A stretch of DNA of 30,832 bases from assembly GCA_041580155.1 (NCBI GenBank), contig JBFGEI010000006.1, positions 1 through 30,832 of the forward strand. The letters are read 5' to 3'. The position numbers were made by a program, and so were the translations under genes. Every line of letters begins with the position of its first letter. Within the stretch, counting starts at the first letter, position 1. Source of the DNA: Limimaricola sp041580155. Lineage in GTDB: Bacteria; Pseudomonadota; Alphaproteobacteria; Rhodobacterales; Rhodobacteraceae. Shown here piece by piece: positions 1-8,435 of the stretch. A model generated the notes under the pieces. That model was not told the origin of the DNA and did not search any database. It saw only the letters and a list, made by a program, of their open reading frames with translations.

Positions 1-1761
1 CACGACCTCGTAGTCGCGAAAGCCGAAGCCCATGTCGAAATCGCGCTGTTTGACGACGTTCACCTCGGCGCCAAGCCCGAGCGGGCTGTCGACCGGCTTC
101 CACAACAGCTCGGTCGAGACGCCACCGAACATCCGTTCGAGATAACCGACCGTCACCCGGCTGTAGAGATCGCTGCCGGGCCGGCCGAAATGCGCCAGCG
201 TCAGGTTCTCGATGCCCGTCGTGCCCTGGTCGGCATAGGCGGGGGCGTTGCTGCGCACCGGGAACGGTAGCTCGGGGTCGTCCTCGACGATCGTCGGGGT
301 GCCGCGGTTGGTGTAGAGCTGCTGGCGCAGCGCGCCCGACAGCACCAGGTTCGGGGTGATCTCGTAGCGCGCCGAGATCTCCGCGCCGGCGTTGATCTCC
401 ACCGGCTCGTTGGCGTTGAAGAAGGTCAGCCGCACGAAGGGCGCGATGCCCCAGCTGAACGGATCGTCGGCCGGCAGCGTCAGCAGCCCGGCGTTCGGAC
501 CGGCATCGGCCAGCTCGAGCCGCTGCGCCAGCGCGGCGCTACCGCCGGCGCGGTTCTCGTAGGTCTCGATGTCGCTGCGCCGCAGGGTGACCGCGGACAT
601 CGGGATGCCGTTGCGCATTGGCTCCAGGGTGAACAGCTCGATCGACGGCGGCAGGCCGAGGCTCAGCATTCGGACGATCCGGCCCATCGCCTGCGCCTCG
701 GCGCGGTAGCGGGTGTTGGTGTAGCGCAGCCGCACCGAACGGTCGGTCAGCTGGATCGACGACAACTCGACGCCCTCGGCCGCAAGCGCCTGCTTCAGCG
801 CGGTGCCGATCTGCGCGTCGGGCAGCGCCGCGCGGTTCCAGCTCTGGGCGGCGCGGGCATCGCCCTGGCGCACCGAGACCGGCACCGGCGCCGGATCGAG
901 CCCGGCGCCGAACGGCCGGTCGCCCGGGTTCAGCAGAATGGTGCCGGTCAACGCGAATTCGCTGCCGTAGAGATAGGACGCGCCCAGCTGGAAGCCCGGC
1001 AACGGCCGGTAGACCGCGCCGAAATTCAGCGGCGAGTTGTGATCGATCAACCCAAGCTCGACCTCGCGCTCATAGGCGTCCGAGGAGTATTCGACCTTCA
1101 CCGTCAGGTTGTCGGTGACGCCGTATTCGACGCCGCCGAACAGCGCCGCGTCGCCGCGGAACATCTGCTCGAGAGCGAAAGTGCCGCCCTCACCGAAATC
1201 GAGTTCCGGGCGCTCGTCGAACCGGTCCGACAGCAGGCCGAACGGGTTGTCGAAGCCGCCTTGGCTGCCAAGCCGGCCCCAGCCGATGCCGCCGGTGACC
1301 CGCAGCTTGTCGCCGAAGGTCTTGGTCGCAACGACGTATTCGCCGTTGTAGGCGCCGGTGCCGAGGAAGTCCTGCAAGCCGACCGCCACCGCCGGCATCC
1401 AGTCGCCTTCGTCGGTCAGCCGGTAGCGCAGGTCGAAGCTGCGGTCGAAGTAATCGTCTTCGGTGGTGGCGCTGCCGGGCAGCGAATAGTCGTTGATCCG
1501 CGAATAGCGGAAGGTGCCCGACAGGCGCGGCGTGATCTGGAAGGTGAAGTTGGTGCGCAGCTGGCCGTCGAACCAGCCGACGGTGCCGGCGATGTCGCCG
1601 TCGTTGGCGCTGACCGCCGACGGCATCTCGATCAGGCCCGGCGTGCCGTAGAGCGTGTAGCTCACTCCGCGGTCGGGTTGCGTCTGCGCCGTCACCGATC
1701 CCGCGGCGGCGAGGGCAAGCATGCTGGCCGCGCCGGTCCGGCGAATTGCCTGGCTCGTCAT
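1..1761 (-). CDS. YjbH-family outer membrane protein, C-terminus cut by the window edge
   Basis: The reading frame stays open from the ATG at 1761 to the window edge (587 codons, no stop), so the 3' end is missing. The protein starts with a signal peptide (MTSQAIRRTGAASMLALAAA, then a V-T-A-Q cleavage area) followed by YTLYGTPGLIEMPSA, the family hallmark of YjbH/DUF940 proteins. Alternating polar/aromatic strands (for example FRYSRINDYSLPG, VKVEYSSDAY) fit a beta-barrel. YjbH proteins are outer-membrane lipoprotein-like or barrel proteins linked to exopolysaccharide secretion (yjbEFGH in E. coli). Here no other yjb gene is visible because the partners would lie outside the window. GGGAG lies about 11 nt before the start. 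Family assignment is firm; a role in polysaccharide export is inference. Confidence 0.85.
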   Translation of the reverse strand, partial: MTSQAIRRTGAASMLALAAAGSVTAQTQPDRGVSYTLYGTPGLIEMPSAVSANDGDIAGTVGWFDGQLRTNFTFQITPRLSGTFRYSRINDYSLPGSATTEDDYFDRSFDLRYRLTDEGDWMPAVAVGLQDFLGTGAYNGEYVVATKTFGDKLRVTGGIGWGRLGSQGGFDNPFGLLSDRFDERPELDFGEGGTFALEQMFRGDAALFGGVEYGVTDNLTVKVEYSSDAYEREVELGLIDHNSPLNFGAVYRPLPGFQLGASYLYGSEFALTGTILLNPGDRPFGAGLDPAPVPVSVRQGDARAAQSWNRAALPDAQIGTALKQALAAEGVELSSIQLTDRSVRLRYTNTRYRAEAQAMGRIVRMLSLGLPPSIELFTLEPMRNGIPMSAVTLRRSDIETYENRAGGSAALAQRLELADAGPNAGLLTLPADDPFSWGIAPFVRLTFFNANEPVEINAGAEISARYEITPNLVLSGALRQQLYTNRGTPTIVEDDPELPFPVRSNAPAYADQGTTGIENLTLAHFGRPGSDLYSRVTVGYLERMFGGVSTELLWKPVDSPLGLGAEVNVVKQRDFDMGFGFRDYEVV

Positions 1762-1823
1762 CTGTCTGGAACTCCCTGCTCGTCGCCGCACTCTAGCCGA
1801 AGCCCAGCGCCGATTGAAAGCCG

Positions 1824-1843
1824 CCGCGCCGAGGTCGGCGCGG
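1824..1843 (-). terminator. Hairpin terminator of the flavoprotein gene
   Basis: A perfect 9-bp stem (CCGCGCCGA / TCGGCGCGG) with a 2-nt loop lies 10 nt past the stop of the minus-strand flavoprotein gene. On that strand it is followed by CGGCTTTCAATC, a short T run. It sits within the leader of the YjbH gene, so it may insulate the two transcription units. The weak T tract keeps confidence moderate. Confidence 0.45.
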
Positions 1844-1853
1844 GGCTGTGGCA

Positions 1854-3065
1854 TCATTCGGCCGGTGCAGCGGCCGCGCCGGCATACCGCGCCGCGGCGC
1901 GGCCGGCGTGACGGCCGGTGGCGAGGCAGGCGGTCAGCAGGTAGCCGCCGGTCGGCGCCTCCCAGTCAAGCATCTCGCCGGCGGCGAAAACGCCGGGCCG
2001 GTCGCGCAGCATCAGCCCGGCGTCGAGCGCGTCGAACCGCAGCCCGCCGGCGGTCGAGATCGCCTCGTCGATCGGCCGCGGCCCGATCAGCGGCAGCGCC
2101 AGCGCCTTGATCACCGCCGCCAGCTGGCCGGAGTCCTGCGGCAGTGGCCGCGCCAGTTCCTGCAGCAGCGCGATCCGCGCCGGGTCCAGTCGCAACGCCT
2201 TGCGCAGGTGGTTGGCGAGGCTGTCTCCGCCGCGGCCGCGCGCCAGCCTGGCGGCGATCTCGTCGGCGGTCTGGTCCGGCAGCAGGTCGAGGATCAGCCC
2301 GGCGCCGTCGCGCAACGCCGCCGACACCGCGTAGACGCCGCCGCCCTCGACGCCGCGGCCCGAGATCACAAACTCGCCACGGCTCCGGGCGGCGCCGGCG
2401 ATCAGCGCGGCGCCCTTGACCGGGCTGCCGAAATGCCGCGCCATATGCGGCGACCAGTCCACTTCGAAACCCATGTTGGCCGGGCGAAACGGCGCTACGT
2501 GGTCCGGCAGATGCGCCGCCCAAGCCCCGTCCGACCCGAGCCGCGCCCAGCTGGCGCCGCCCAGCGCCAGCACGGTGACATCGGGGCTGACGACCCGTTC
2601 ACCTTCGGCCGTGTCGAAGCGCAGCGCGGCGCCATCCCAGCCGCGCCAGCGCCAGCGGGTCCGCAGATCCACCCCCGCCGCCGACAACCGCGCCAGCCAG
2701 GCGCGCAGCAGCGGCGACGCCTTCATCGCCACCGGGAACACCCGGCCGGTCGATCCGGCGAACACCTCCTGGCCAAGCGCCCGCGCCCAGTCCGACACCG
2801 CGTCCGGTCCGAAGTCGTCCAGCGCCCGGGCCAGCGCCGGCGGCGCCGCGCCGTAGGCGGCCGCAAACGCCTCTGCCGCCTCGGACTTGGTCAGGTTGAG
2901 CCCGGATTTCCCGGCCATCAGCAGCTTGCGGCCCATCGTCGGCATCGCCTCGGCGACGGTGACCGGCAGGCCGGCCCCGGCCAGCGCCTCGGCCGCCATC
3001 AGCCCCGCCGGCCCGCCGCCGATCACCACCGCGCCCGCCTGCCGCTCCACCGTCATCCGACTCAT
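1854..3065 (-). CDS. HI0933/YhiN-family NAD(P)/FAD-dependent oxidoreductase
   Basis: The N-terminal dinucleotide-binding motif is GAVVIGGGPAGLMAAEAL, followed by the conserved MPTMGRKLLMAGKSGLNLT stretch that marks the HI0933/YhiN (BaiN-like) flavoproteins. The C-terminal FAD motif is PGVFAAGEMLDWEAPTGGYL. These features put it in the subgroup often named PP_4765-type flavoprotein. The substrate of this family is unknown; BaiN itself reduces bile-acid intermediates but that role should not be transferred. The frame is open to 3140, but the extra N-terminal 25 residues are Arg-rich and unlike the family; starts at 3065 or 3056 place the Rossmann motif at the expected distance. It is divergent from the HNH gene, with about 38 bp between starts, so the promoters must overlap. 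Confidence 0.85.
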   Translation of the reverse strand: MSRMTVERQAGAVVIGGGPAGLMAAEALAGAGLPVTVAEAMPTMGRKLLMAGKSGLNLTKSEAAEAFAAAYGAAPPALARALDDFGPDAVSDWARALGQEVFAGSTGRVFPVAMKASPLLRAWLARLSAAGVDLRTRWRWRGWDGAALRFDTAEGERVVSPDVTVLALGGASWARLGSDGAWAAHLPDHVAPFRPANMGFEVDWSPHMARHFGSPVKGAALIAGAARSRGEFVISGRGVEGGGVYAVSAALRDGAGLILDLLPDQTADEIAARLARGRGGDSLANHLRKALRLDPARIALLQELARPLPQDSGQLAAVIKALALPLIGPRPIDEAISTAGGLRFDALDAGLMLRDRPGVFAAGEMLDWEAPTGGYLLTACLATGRHAGRAAARYAGAAAAPAE

Positions 3066-3103
3066 CCTTGCCCGGGTCCGCCTTGCGCCCCATCTGCCAT
3101 GCC

Positions 3104-3439
3104 ATGAGACGCGCCGCACCCCCCGGACCGCCGCCGACACCGCCGCAGGATCCGGTCTGCGCGCTTTGCGGCCGGCCGATTCCGCCCGGCGTGCCGCAAA
3201 GCCTGCACCACCTGGTTCCCAAGCTCAAAGGCGGCACGCACGGGCCGCAGGTGCTGCTGCACCACATCTGCCACCGCGAGATCCACGCCACGTTGACCGA
3301 GGCCGAGCTGGCGCGCGACTACGCCACGCCGCAAGCGCTGCGGGCGCATCCGCGGCTGGCCCGGTTCATCGACTGGGTGGCGAAGCGGCCGCCCGGCTTC
3401 AGCTCGAAGATCCCCGGGCGGCGGCGCGGCAGACGCTGA
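3104..3439 (+). CDS. Small HNH endonuclease-domain protein
   Basis: A 111-residue protein starting MRRAAPPGPPPTPPQ, with a Pro-rich head, then C-A-L-C-G-R-P, a zinc-binding CxxC, then SLHHLVPKLKGG and LLHHICHREIHA, which supply the HNH histidines. The tail is Arg-rich. This is a conserved stand-alone HNH family in Proteobacteria; its substrate is not known. No methyltransferase or McrBC-like partner is adjacent, so restriction activity cannot be inferred. An in-frame TTG at 3068 would add 12 residues; the ATG at 3104 was chosen because it starts closer to the conserved part and leaves room for the divergent promoter. It converges on the SDR gene with only 6 bp between the stops. Confidence 0.8.
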   Translation: MRRAAPPGPPPTPPQDPVCALCGRPIPPGVPQSLHHLVPKLKGGTHGPQVLLHHICHREIHATLTEAELARDYATPQALRAHPRLARFIDWVAKRPPGFSSKIPGRRRGRR

Positions 3440-3445
3440 CCGGGG

Positions 3446-4204
3446 TCAGCCGAGCCCCAGCCGGCTGCGCACCGCCTCGTCGCGCAGCGACACCTCGTGG
3501 CCGAGGTAGTCGTTCGAGTCGGGGCCGGACATCCAGACCAGCGCCTTGGCCGGCCATTCCGGCGGGATGTGGTCGGCCCAGTTCATCCGGCTGACCGGGT
3601 TCAGCCCCGAGGCCTTGATGTCGCGCTGCATCTGGGTCGCCACGGTGCCCGGCGACAGCCCCATCGCGCGGATGCCGCGGCCGCGGTACTCCAGATCCAG
3701 CGATTCGGTGAGCATCGCGGCCCCGGCCTTCGAGGCGCAATAGGCCGACCAGCCCTCGAGCGCCCGGTGCGCCGCCCCGGACGACAGCGTCAGGATGGTG
3801 CCGCCGCCCTGCCCCAGCATCACCGGCAGCGCCGCGCGCATGCCGTGGAACACGCCCTTGAGGTTGATATCGATCACCTTCTCCCATTCGGCGGGATCGA
3901 CATTGGCCATCGGCGCGATCGGCGAGATCGCGCCGGCGTTGCCGACCAGCACGTCGAGCCGGCCGAAGGTCTTCACCGTGGCGGCGATCGCGGCGTCGAC
4001 CTCCCAGTAGCGGCTGACGTCGCAGGGGATCGCGATAGCGGCGTCGCCAAGCTCTCCGGCCAGCTCCACCAATGCTTCGGAGCTGCGCGCCAGCAGCGCC
4101 ACCTTGGCGCCCTGCGCGACGAATTCCCGCGCCGCCGCGGCGCCGATGCCGCGGCTTGCGCCGGTGATCAGAACGATTTTTTCCTGCATCGCCGGTTTCT
4201 CCAT
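3446..4204 (-). CDS. Short-chain dehydrogenase/reductase (classical SDR)
   Basis: A 252-residue classical SDR. The NAD(P) motif TGASRGIG is near residues 14-21, the NAG structural motif is in VLVGNAGAISP, and the catalytic Ser plus YxxxK are in LSSGAAHRALEGWSAYCASK. The P-G motif after the active site is LSPGTVATQM. The substrate cannot be read from the sequence. Two starts are possible: the ATG at 4204 (252 aa), or the ATG at 4189 (MQEKIVLITG), which has GGAG nine bases upstream and is better placed relative to the Rossmann motif. I prefer 4189 as the true start but give the longer frame. A single-gene unit facing the HNH gene tail-to-tail. Confidence 0.88.
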   Translation of the reverse strand: MEKPAMQEKIVLITGASRGIGAAAAREFVAQGAKVALLARSSEALVELAGELGDAAIAIPCDVSRYWEVDAAIAATVKTFGRLDVLVGNAGAISPIAPMANVDPAEWEKVIDINLKGVFHGMRAALPVMLGQGGGTILTLSSGAAHRALEGWSAYCASKAGAAMLTESLDLEYRGRGIRAMGLSPGTVATQMQRDIKASGLNPVSRMNWADHIPPEWPAKALVWMSGPDSNDYLGHEVSLRDEAVRSRLGLG

Positions 4205-4320
4205 GCCTTCGATCTTCCGTCCAGCCTAGTCGGGCTCTAGGTTCGGGTCCAGTGAACCCGCCGTCGCGCGGGTGCGAAGCGGGGTCGATGCTCGCGCCAA
4301 TTCGAAACGGAGGGTCGGGC

Positions 4321-5835
4321 ATGACCAGCTTCACGTATCTCAAACCCGCGATCTGCATCTCGGCCCTGCTTGGCAGCACCGCGGTGCAGGCCGACGTCAC
4401 CGCGCAGCAGGTCTGGGATGACTGGAAGGCGGATCTGTCGGCCTACGGCGCCGACGCGATCAGCGTCGGCAGCGAAGAGATGTCCGGCGACACGCTGACC
4501 GTCAGCGACATCGCATTCAGCTCGGAGGGCGCCGAGGCGGTGTTCGCGCTGACGATGCCGCAGATCGCCTTCACCGAGAACGGCGACGGCACGGTGTCGG
4601 TGGTGCTGCCGGCGGAAACCCCGCTGACCATCACCTCGACCCTGCCCGAAGGTCCCAAGAACGTGGTCGAACTGGCGCTGCGCCAGAGCGGGCTGACGAT
4701 GACCGCCAGCGGCACCCCCGAGGCGCTGGTCTACGACGTCGCGGCCGATCGCTACGCGCTGGAACTCGTCGAGGCGCGCGAGGATGGCGAGCTGCTGCCC
4801 GGCGACGCGCTGCTGGCGCTCAACATGCTCGACGGTCGCTACGATTCGACCAAGGATTCCAAGGGCGGTCGCGAGATCGGCTACGACATCAGCATCGGCT
4901 CGCTCGACCTGCTGCTCGAGGTGGCCGACCCGGAGGCGCCGGTGTCGCTGTCCGGCCAGATCCGCGAGATGGCGCTGAAGGCGCGCACCCTGCTGCCCGC
5001 CGGGCTTGATCTCGAAACCCCGGAAACCGCGCTGGAACAAGGCCTCGCGGCCTCGGGCACCTACGCCTACGGCGCTGCGAAATACATCTTCTCGGGGACC
5101 GAGGAGGGCGTCACCACCGCCGGCACCGCCAGCGTCGACAGCGGCACGCTGGCCTTCGGAATCGACCAGCAGGCGGTGTCCTACGACACCCGCACCAACG
5201 GGCTCGAGATCGCGGTGACCGAGGGGCCGCTGCCGTTCCCGCTGTTGATCACCGCCGCCGAATACGGGCTCGGGCTGCAGCTGCCGCTGACCAAGACCGA
5301 CGGTCCGGCCGAGTTCTCGGCTCGGGTGACGCTGGACCAGCTGGCGGTCAACGACGAGGTCTGGGGCATGATCGACCCGACCGCGACGCTGCCGCACGAC
5401 CCGGCGACGCTGATCGCCGAGCTGTCGGGCACCGCGACGCTGTTCGAGGATCTGACCGATCCGGCGCAGGCCGAAGCGATGACCAACTCCGAAACCGTGC
5501 CGGCCGAGATCAACTCGCTCGATCTCGACCGGCTGAGCCTGTCGGCGGCCGGCGCCTCGGTCGAGGGCGAGGGCGGCTTCGTGTTCGACAACAGTGACAC
5601 GACCACCTTCGACGGCTTTCCGCGCCCCGAGGGCAAGATCGAGCTGAAGATCAACGGGCTGAACGGGCTGATCGAGAAGCTGACCGCGCTTGGCATCGTG
5701 CCGGCCGATCAGGTGATGGGCGCGCGGATGATGCTGGGGCTGTTCACCACCCCGGTCGGCGATGACGAGCTGACCTCGACCATCGAGGTCAACGCCGAGG
5801 GCCACCTGATGGCCAACGGACAGCGGCTGCAGTAA
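4321..5835 (+). CDS. Secreted DUF2125-domain protein
   Basis: A 504-residue protein with a signal peptide (MTSFTYLKPAICISALLGST, A-V-Q-A cleavage area) and no further membrane segment. The body is rich in short beta-strand-like stretches and acidic residues, matching the DUF2125 family of alphaproteobacteria (about 500 aa in Rhodobacteraceae). The function is unknown. The start was chosen at 4321 because ACGGAGG lies a few bases upstream and the signal peptide begins there; upstream in-frame codons to 4252 read as unstructured sequence. It is followed by a strong hairpin terminator, so it is probably monocistronic. Confidence 0.82.
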   Translation: MTSFTYLKPAICISALLGSTAVQADVTAQQVWDDWKADLSAYGADAISVGSEEMSGDTLTVSDIAFSSEGAEAVFALTMPQIAFTENGDGTVSVVLPAETPLTITSTLPEGPKNVVELALRQSGLTMTASGTPEALVYDVAADRYALELVEAREDGELLPGDALLALNMLDGRYDSTKDSKGGREIGYDISIGSLDLLLEVADPEAPVSLSGQIREMALKARTLLPAGLDLETPETALEQGLAASGTYAYGAAKYIFSGTEEGVTTAGTASVDSGTLAFGIDQQAVSYDTRTNGLEIAVTEGPLPFPLLITAAEYGLGLQLPLTKTDGPAEFSARVTLDQLAVNDEVWGMIDPTATLPHDPATLIAELSGTATLFEDLTDPAQAEAMTNSETVPAEINSLDLDRLSLSAAGASVEGEGGFVFDNSDTTTFDGFPRPEGKIELKINGLNGLIEKLTALGIVPADQVMGARMMLGLFTTPVGDDELTSTIEVNAEGHLMANGQRLQ

Positions 5836-5848
5836 CCGGGCCGACCCG

Positions 5849-5881
5849 ACGCCGCCGCCCCGGCGCGGGCAGCGGCGTTTT
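5849..5881 (+). terminator. Rho-independent terminator after the DUF2125 gene
   Basis: Stem ACGCCGC / GCGGCGT with an inner stem GCCC / GGGC around the loop CGGCGC, then TTTC. It begins 13 nt after the stop codon at 5835. Short T tract but a very stable stem. Confidence 0.65.
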
Positions 5882-5955
5882 CGGGCGCCGCGCAGGGCTT
5901 CTGGTAGGGGCGCGCGGCTTGCGCTAGACCGGGGCGACAGCCGAAAGGATGCGCC

Positions 5956-7302
5956 ATGACCGTCTCGCTTGCCGACCTGACCGACCGGATGCTCGCCGCC
6001 GCCCGCGGTGCCGGGGCCGAGGCCGCCGACGCCCTCGCGCTCGATGGCACCTCGGTGTCGATCGACGTGCGCGGCGGCGCGCTCGAGCAGGCTGATCGCT
6101 CCGAGGGCATCGACATCGGGCTGCGGGTATTCATCGGCCGCAGGCAGGCGATCGTCTCGAGCTCGGACGCGCGCGACGCCACCATCGCGCAGATGGCCGA
6201 GCGCGCCGTGGCGATGGCCCGCGAGGCCCCCGAAGATCCCCACGCCGGCCTTGCCGACCCGGCGCAGCTGACCTCGGACACCGACATGCGCCGGCTCGAG
6301 CTGTCGGACCCGGCGCCGGAACCCGACCCCGCGGTGCTGCAGGACGAAGCCCGCCGGGCCGAGGAGGCGGCGCGGGCGGTCGACGGCGTCAGCCAGGTGC
6401 AGGTCGCCTCGGCCGGCTATGGCCGCCAGCGGGTGCATCTTGCCGCGAGCAACGGCTTTTCCGGCGGCTACGAGCGCAGCGACTCGGCGATTTCCTGCGT
6501 CGCGGTGTCGGGCAGCGGCACCGGGATGGAGCGTGACTGGGACAGCGACGGCCGGATCTTCCGCGCCGATCTGCGCAGCCCCGAGGAGATCGGCCGGCTG
6601 GCCGGCGAACGCGCCGCGGCGCGCGCCGGATCGCGGCGGCCGAAAACCGGGCGCTACCCGGTGCTGTTCGACGAACGGATCTCGTCCTCGCTGATCGGGC
6701 ATCTGCTGCAGGCCGCCAACGGCTCGGCGGTGGCGCGGGGCGCCAGCTGGCTTTTGGGCCGCGAGGGCACCAGGGTGCTGCCGCAAGGGATGTCGCTGAT
6801 CGAGGATCCGCACCGGGTCCGGATCGCCGGATCGCGGCTGTTCGACGGCGAGGGGCTGGCGACCTCGCGTCGCGCCATCGTCGAGGACGGCCTGCTGACC
6901 GGCTGGACGCTGGACTTGGCGACGGCGCGCAAGCTGGGGCTGCAGAGCACCGCGAACGCCGCGCGCGGACCCGGGACTTCGCCGTCGCCGCGGGTGATGA
7001 ACGTCGCGCTGACCCAAGGTAGCGACAGCCGCGAGGCGCTGATCTCGCAGATCGGCACCGGGCTGCTGGTGACCTCGATGATCGGCTCGACGATCAACCC
7101 CAACACCGGGGATTATTCTCGCGGCGCCAGCGGCTTCTGGATCGAGAACGGCGAAATCGCCTACCCGGTCAACGAATGCACCATCGCCGGCAACCTGCGC
7201 GAGATGCTGCCGCGAATCGTGCCGGCCAACGACGCCCGCACCTATCTGAGCCGCGTCATCCCGTCGCTGCTGATCGACGGGATGACCCTTGCCGGCGACT
7301 GA
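5956..7302 (+). CDS. pmbA: PmbA/TldE-family metalloprotease subunit
   Basis: A 448-residue protein of the TldD/PmbA (TldE) family. It carries the N-terminal pattern SIDVRGGALEQADRSEGIDI and the conserved C-terminal region GPGTSPSPRVMNVALTQGS plus NPNTGDYSRGASGFWIENGE, characteristic of PmbA. In E. coli TldD and PmbA form a heterodimeric protease that processes microcin B17 and degrades CcdA; the HExxxH metal site is in TldD, and none is expected or seen here. The tldD partner is not in the window. AAAGGA lies upstream of the ATG. It overlaps the next gene by 14 nt, suggesting translational coupling. Confidence 0.92.
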   Translation: MTVSLADLTDRMLAAARGAGAEAADALALDGTSVSIDVRGGALEQADRSEGIDIGLRVFIGRRQAIVSSSDARDATIAQMAERAVAMAREAPEDPHAGLADPAQLTSDTDMRRLELSDPAPEPDPAVLQDEARRAEEAARAVDGVSQVQVASAGYGRQRVHLAASNGFSGGYERSDSAISCVAVSGSGTGMERDWDSDGRIFRADLRSPEEIGRLAGERAAARAGSRRPKTGRYPVLFDERISSSLIGHLLQAANGSAVARGASWLLGREGTRVLPQGMSLIEDPHRVRIAGSRLFDGEGLATSRRAIVEDGLLTGWTLDLATARKLGLQSTANAARGPGTSPSPRVMNVALTQGSDSREALISQIGTGLLVTSMIGSTINPNTGDYSRGASGFWIENGEIAYPVNECTIAGNLREMLPRIVPANDARTYLSRVIPSLLIDGMTLAGD

Positions 7303-8113
7303 CCCCCGCCCCGCGGCGGACGACGATCTCAATCTGCTGATCGACGCCGCGCGAGCCGCCGCGGCGGTAGCGCTGTCGCACGCCGCGCCGCAGGTCTGGC
7401 ACAAGCCCGGCGACGCCGGCCCGGTCACCGAAGCCGATCTCGAGGTCGACGCGCTGCTGCACCGGACGCTGCTTTCGGCGCGGCCGGGCTACGGCTGGCT
7501 CTCGGAAGAAACCGCCGACACGCCGGACCGGCTGGCGGCCGACCGGGTGTTCATCATCGACCCGATCGACGGCACCCGCGCCTTCATCGCCGGCAGCGCC
7601 GACTGGGCGCATTCGCTGGCGCTGGCCGAGCATGGCGAGATCACCGCCGCGGTGGTGCTGCTGCCGGCGCGCGACCAGCTCTACGCTGCGGCGCGCGGCC
7701 GCGGTGCGACGCTGAACGGGGCGCCGATCAGGGCCGCCACCGGAACCGGCTTCGACGGCGCGACGCTGCTCGGGCCGGCGGCATCGCTCGACCCGGCGCA
7801 TTGGGCCGACGGCGCGGTGCCGCCGCTGCGCCGGACCTTCCGGTCGTCGCTGGCGTTCCGGCTCTGCCTGCTGGCCGAAGGGCGCTACGACGCGATGCTG
7901 ACGCTGCGCCCGACCTGGGAATGGGACATCGCCGCCGGCAGCCTGATCCTGGCCGAGGCCGGCGGCACTGCGACCGACCGGCGCGGTGCGGCGCTGCGCT
8001 TCAACCGGCCGCATCCGCAAAGCGACGGCGTGCTGGCCGCCGGCGCGCTGCACGGCGCGCTGCTGCAAAGGCTGGCGCCGGGACCGAAGGCACAGCCCGA
8101 CGCCCGCGCTTGA
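7289..8113 (+). CDS. Inositol monophosphatase-family phosphatase (CysQ-like)
   Basis: A 274-residue Mg-dependent phosphatase. Metal and catalytic motifs: SEET (residues 72-75), DPIDGTRAF (91-99) and WEWDIAAG (210-217), the full IMPase/FBPase-type set. Small size and gene context favour a 3'(2'),5'-bisphosphate nucleotidase (CysQ) that recycles PAP from sulfate assimilation, but inositol-1-phosphatase cannot be excluded by motifs alone. The start is a TTG that lies inside the end of pmbA; no ATG or GTG is available in frame before the conserved region, and the overlap supports coupled translation. The C-terminus is short and Pro/Ala-rich. Confidence 0.85.
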   Translation: MPATDPRPAADDDLNLLIDAARAAAAVALSHAAPQVWHKPGDAGPVTEADLEVDALLHRTLLSARPGYGWLSEETADTPDRLAADRVFIIDPIDGTRAFIAGSADWAHSLALAEHGEITAAVVLLPARDQLYAAARGRGATLNGAPIRAATGTGFDGATLLGPAASLDPAHWADGAVPPLRRTFRSSLAFRLCLLAEGRYDAMLTLRPTWEWDIAAGSLILAEAGGTATDRRGAALRFNRPHPQSDGVLAAGALHGALLQRLAPGPKAQPDARA

Positions 8114-8138
8114 TCCCCTGCGTGCAAGGCCTTAGTTT
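8110..8138 (+). promoter_or_regulatory. Candidate sigma-70 promoter for the DUF4170-lpxK operon
   Basis: TTGATC (8110-8115), a 17-bp spacer, then TAGTTT (8133-8138). It starts at the end of the CysQ-like gene and would transcribe DUF4170 and the two lipid A genes. No experimental support; the match is by eye. Confidence 0.45.
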
Positions 8139-8189
8139 GCGCGGCTGACATCGCGGCCAAGCGGGCCGCTCGCAACAAGGATTCCCGAC

Positions 8190-8435
8190 ATGGCACAGCG
8201 CCTGCATCTCGTCTTCGGCGGCGAGCTGATCGACCCCACCACCAACGTGTTCCGCGACGTGAAGGACATCCACGTCGTCGGCATGTTCCCGGATTACGAC
8301 TCGGCCTTCGCGGCCTGGAAGGCCGAGGCGCAGCGCACCGTCGACAACGCCCACATGCGCTACTTCATCGCGCATATCCACCGGCTGCGGGACGAGAAGA
8401 CCGCGGCGTCGCCGACCGAAGAGCTTGGCAACTGA
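8190..8435 (+). CDS. DUF4170-domain protein
   Basis: An 81-residue soluble protein (MAQRLHLVFGGELIDPTTN, later DYDSAFAAWKAEAQRTVDNA and MRYFIAHIHRL) that matches the small DUF4170 family found next to lipid A genes in Rhodobacteraceae. The function is unknown; it has no signal peptide or membrane segment. AAGGA is eight bases before the ATG. The stop overlaps the presumed start of the next gene by 11 nt, so the product may be made in step with the lipid A enzymes. A role in lipopolysaccharide assembly is inference from position only. Confidence 0.82.
   Translation: MAQRLHLVFGGELIDPTTNVFRDVKDIHVVGMFPDYDSAFAAWKAEAQRTVDNAHMRYFIAHIHRLRDEKTAASPTEELGN

Noticed and set aside
3104..3439. HNH gene as part of a restriction or defence system
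   Set aside because: No methylase, helicase or other defence partner nearby; this HNH family is widespread as a single gene.
4237..7428. A 1063-codon open frame on the minus strand over the DUF2125 gene and pmbA
   Set aside because: Antisense shadow of GC-rich coding DNA: Arg/Gly/His/Gln-rich product, no domain, and both plus-strand genes are well-known families with ribosome binding sites.
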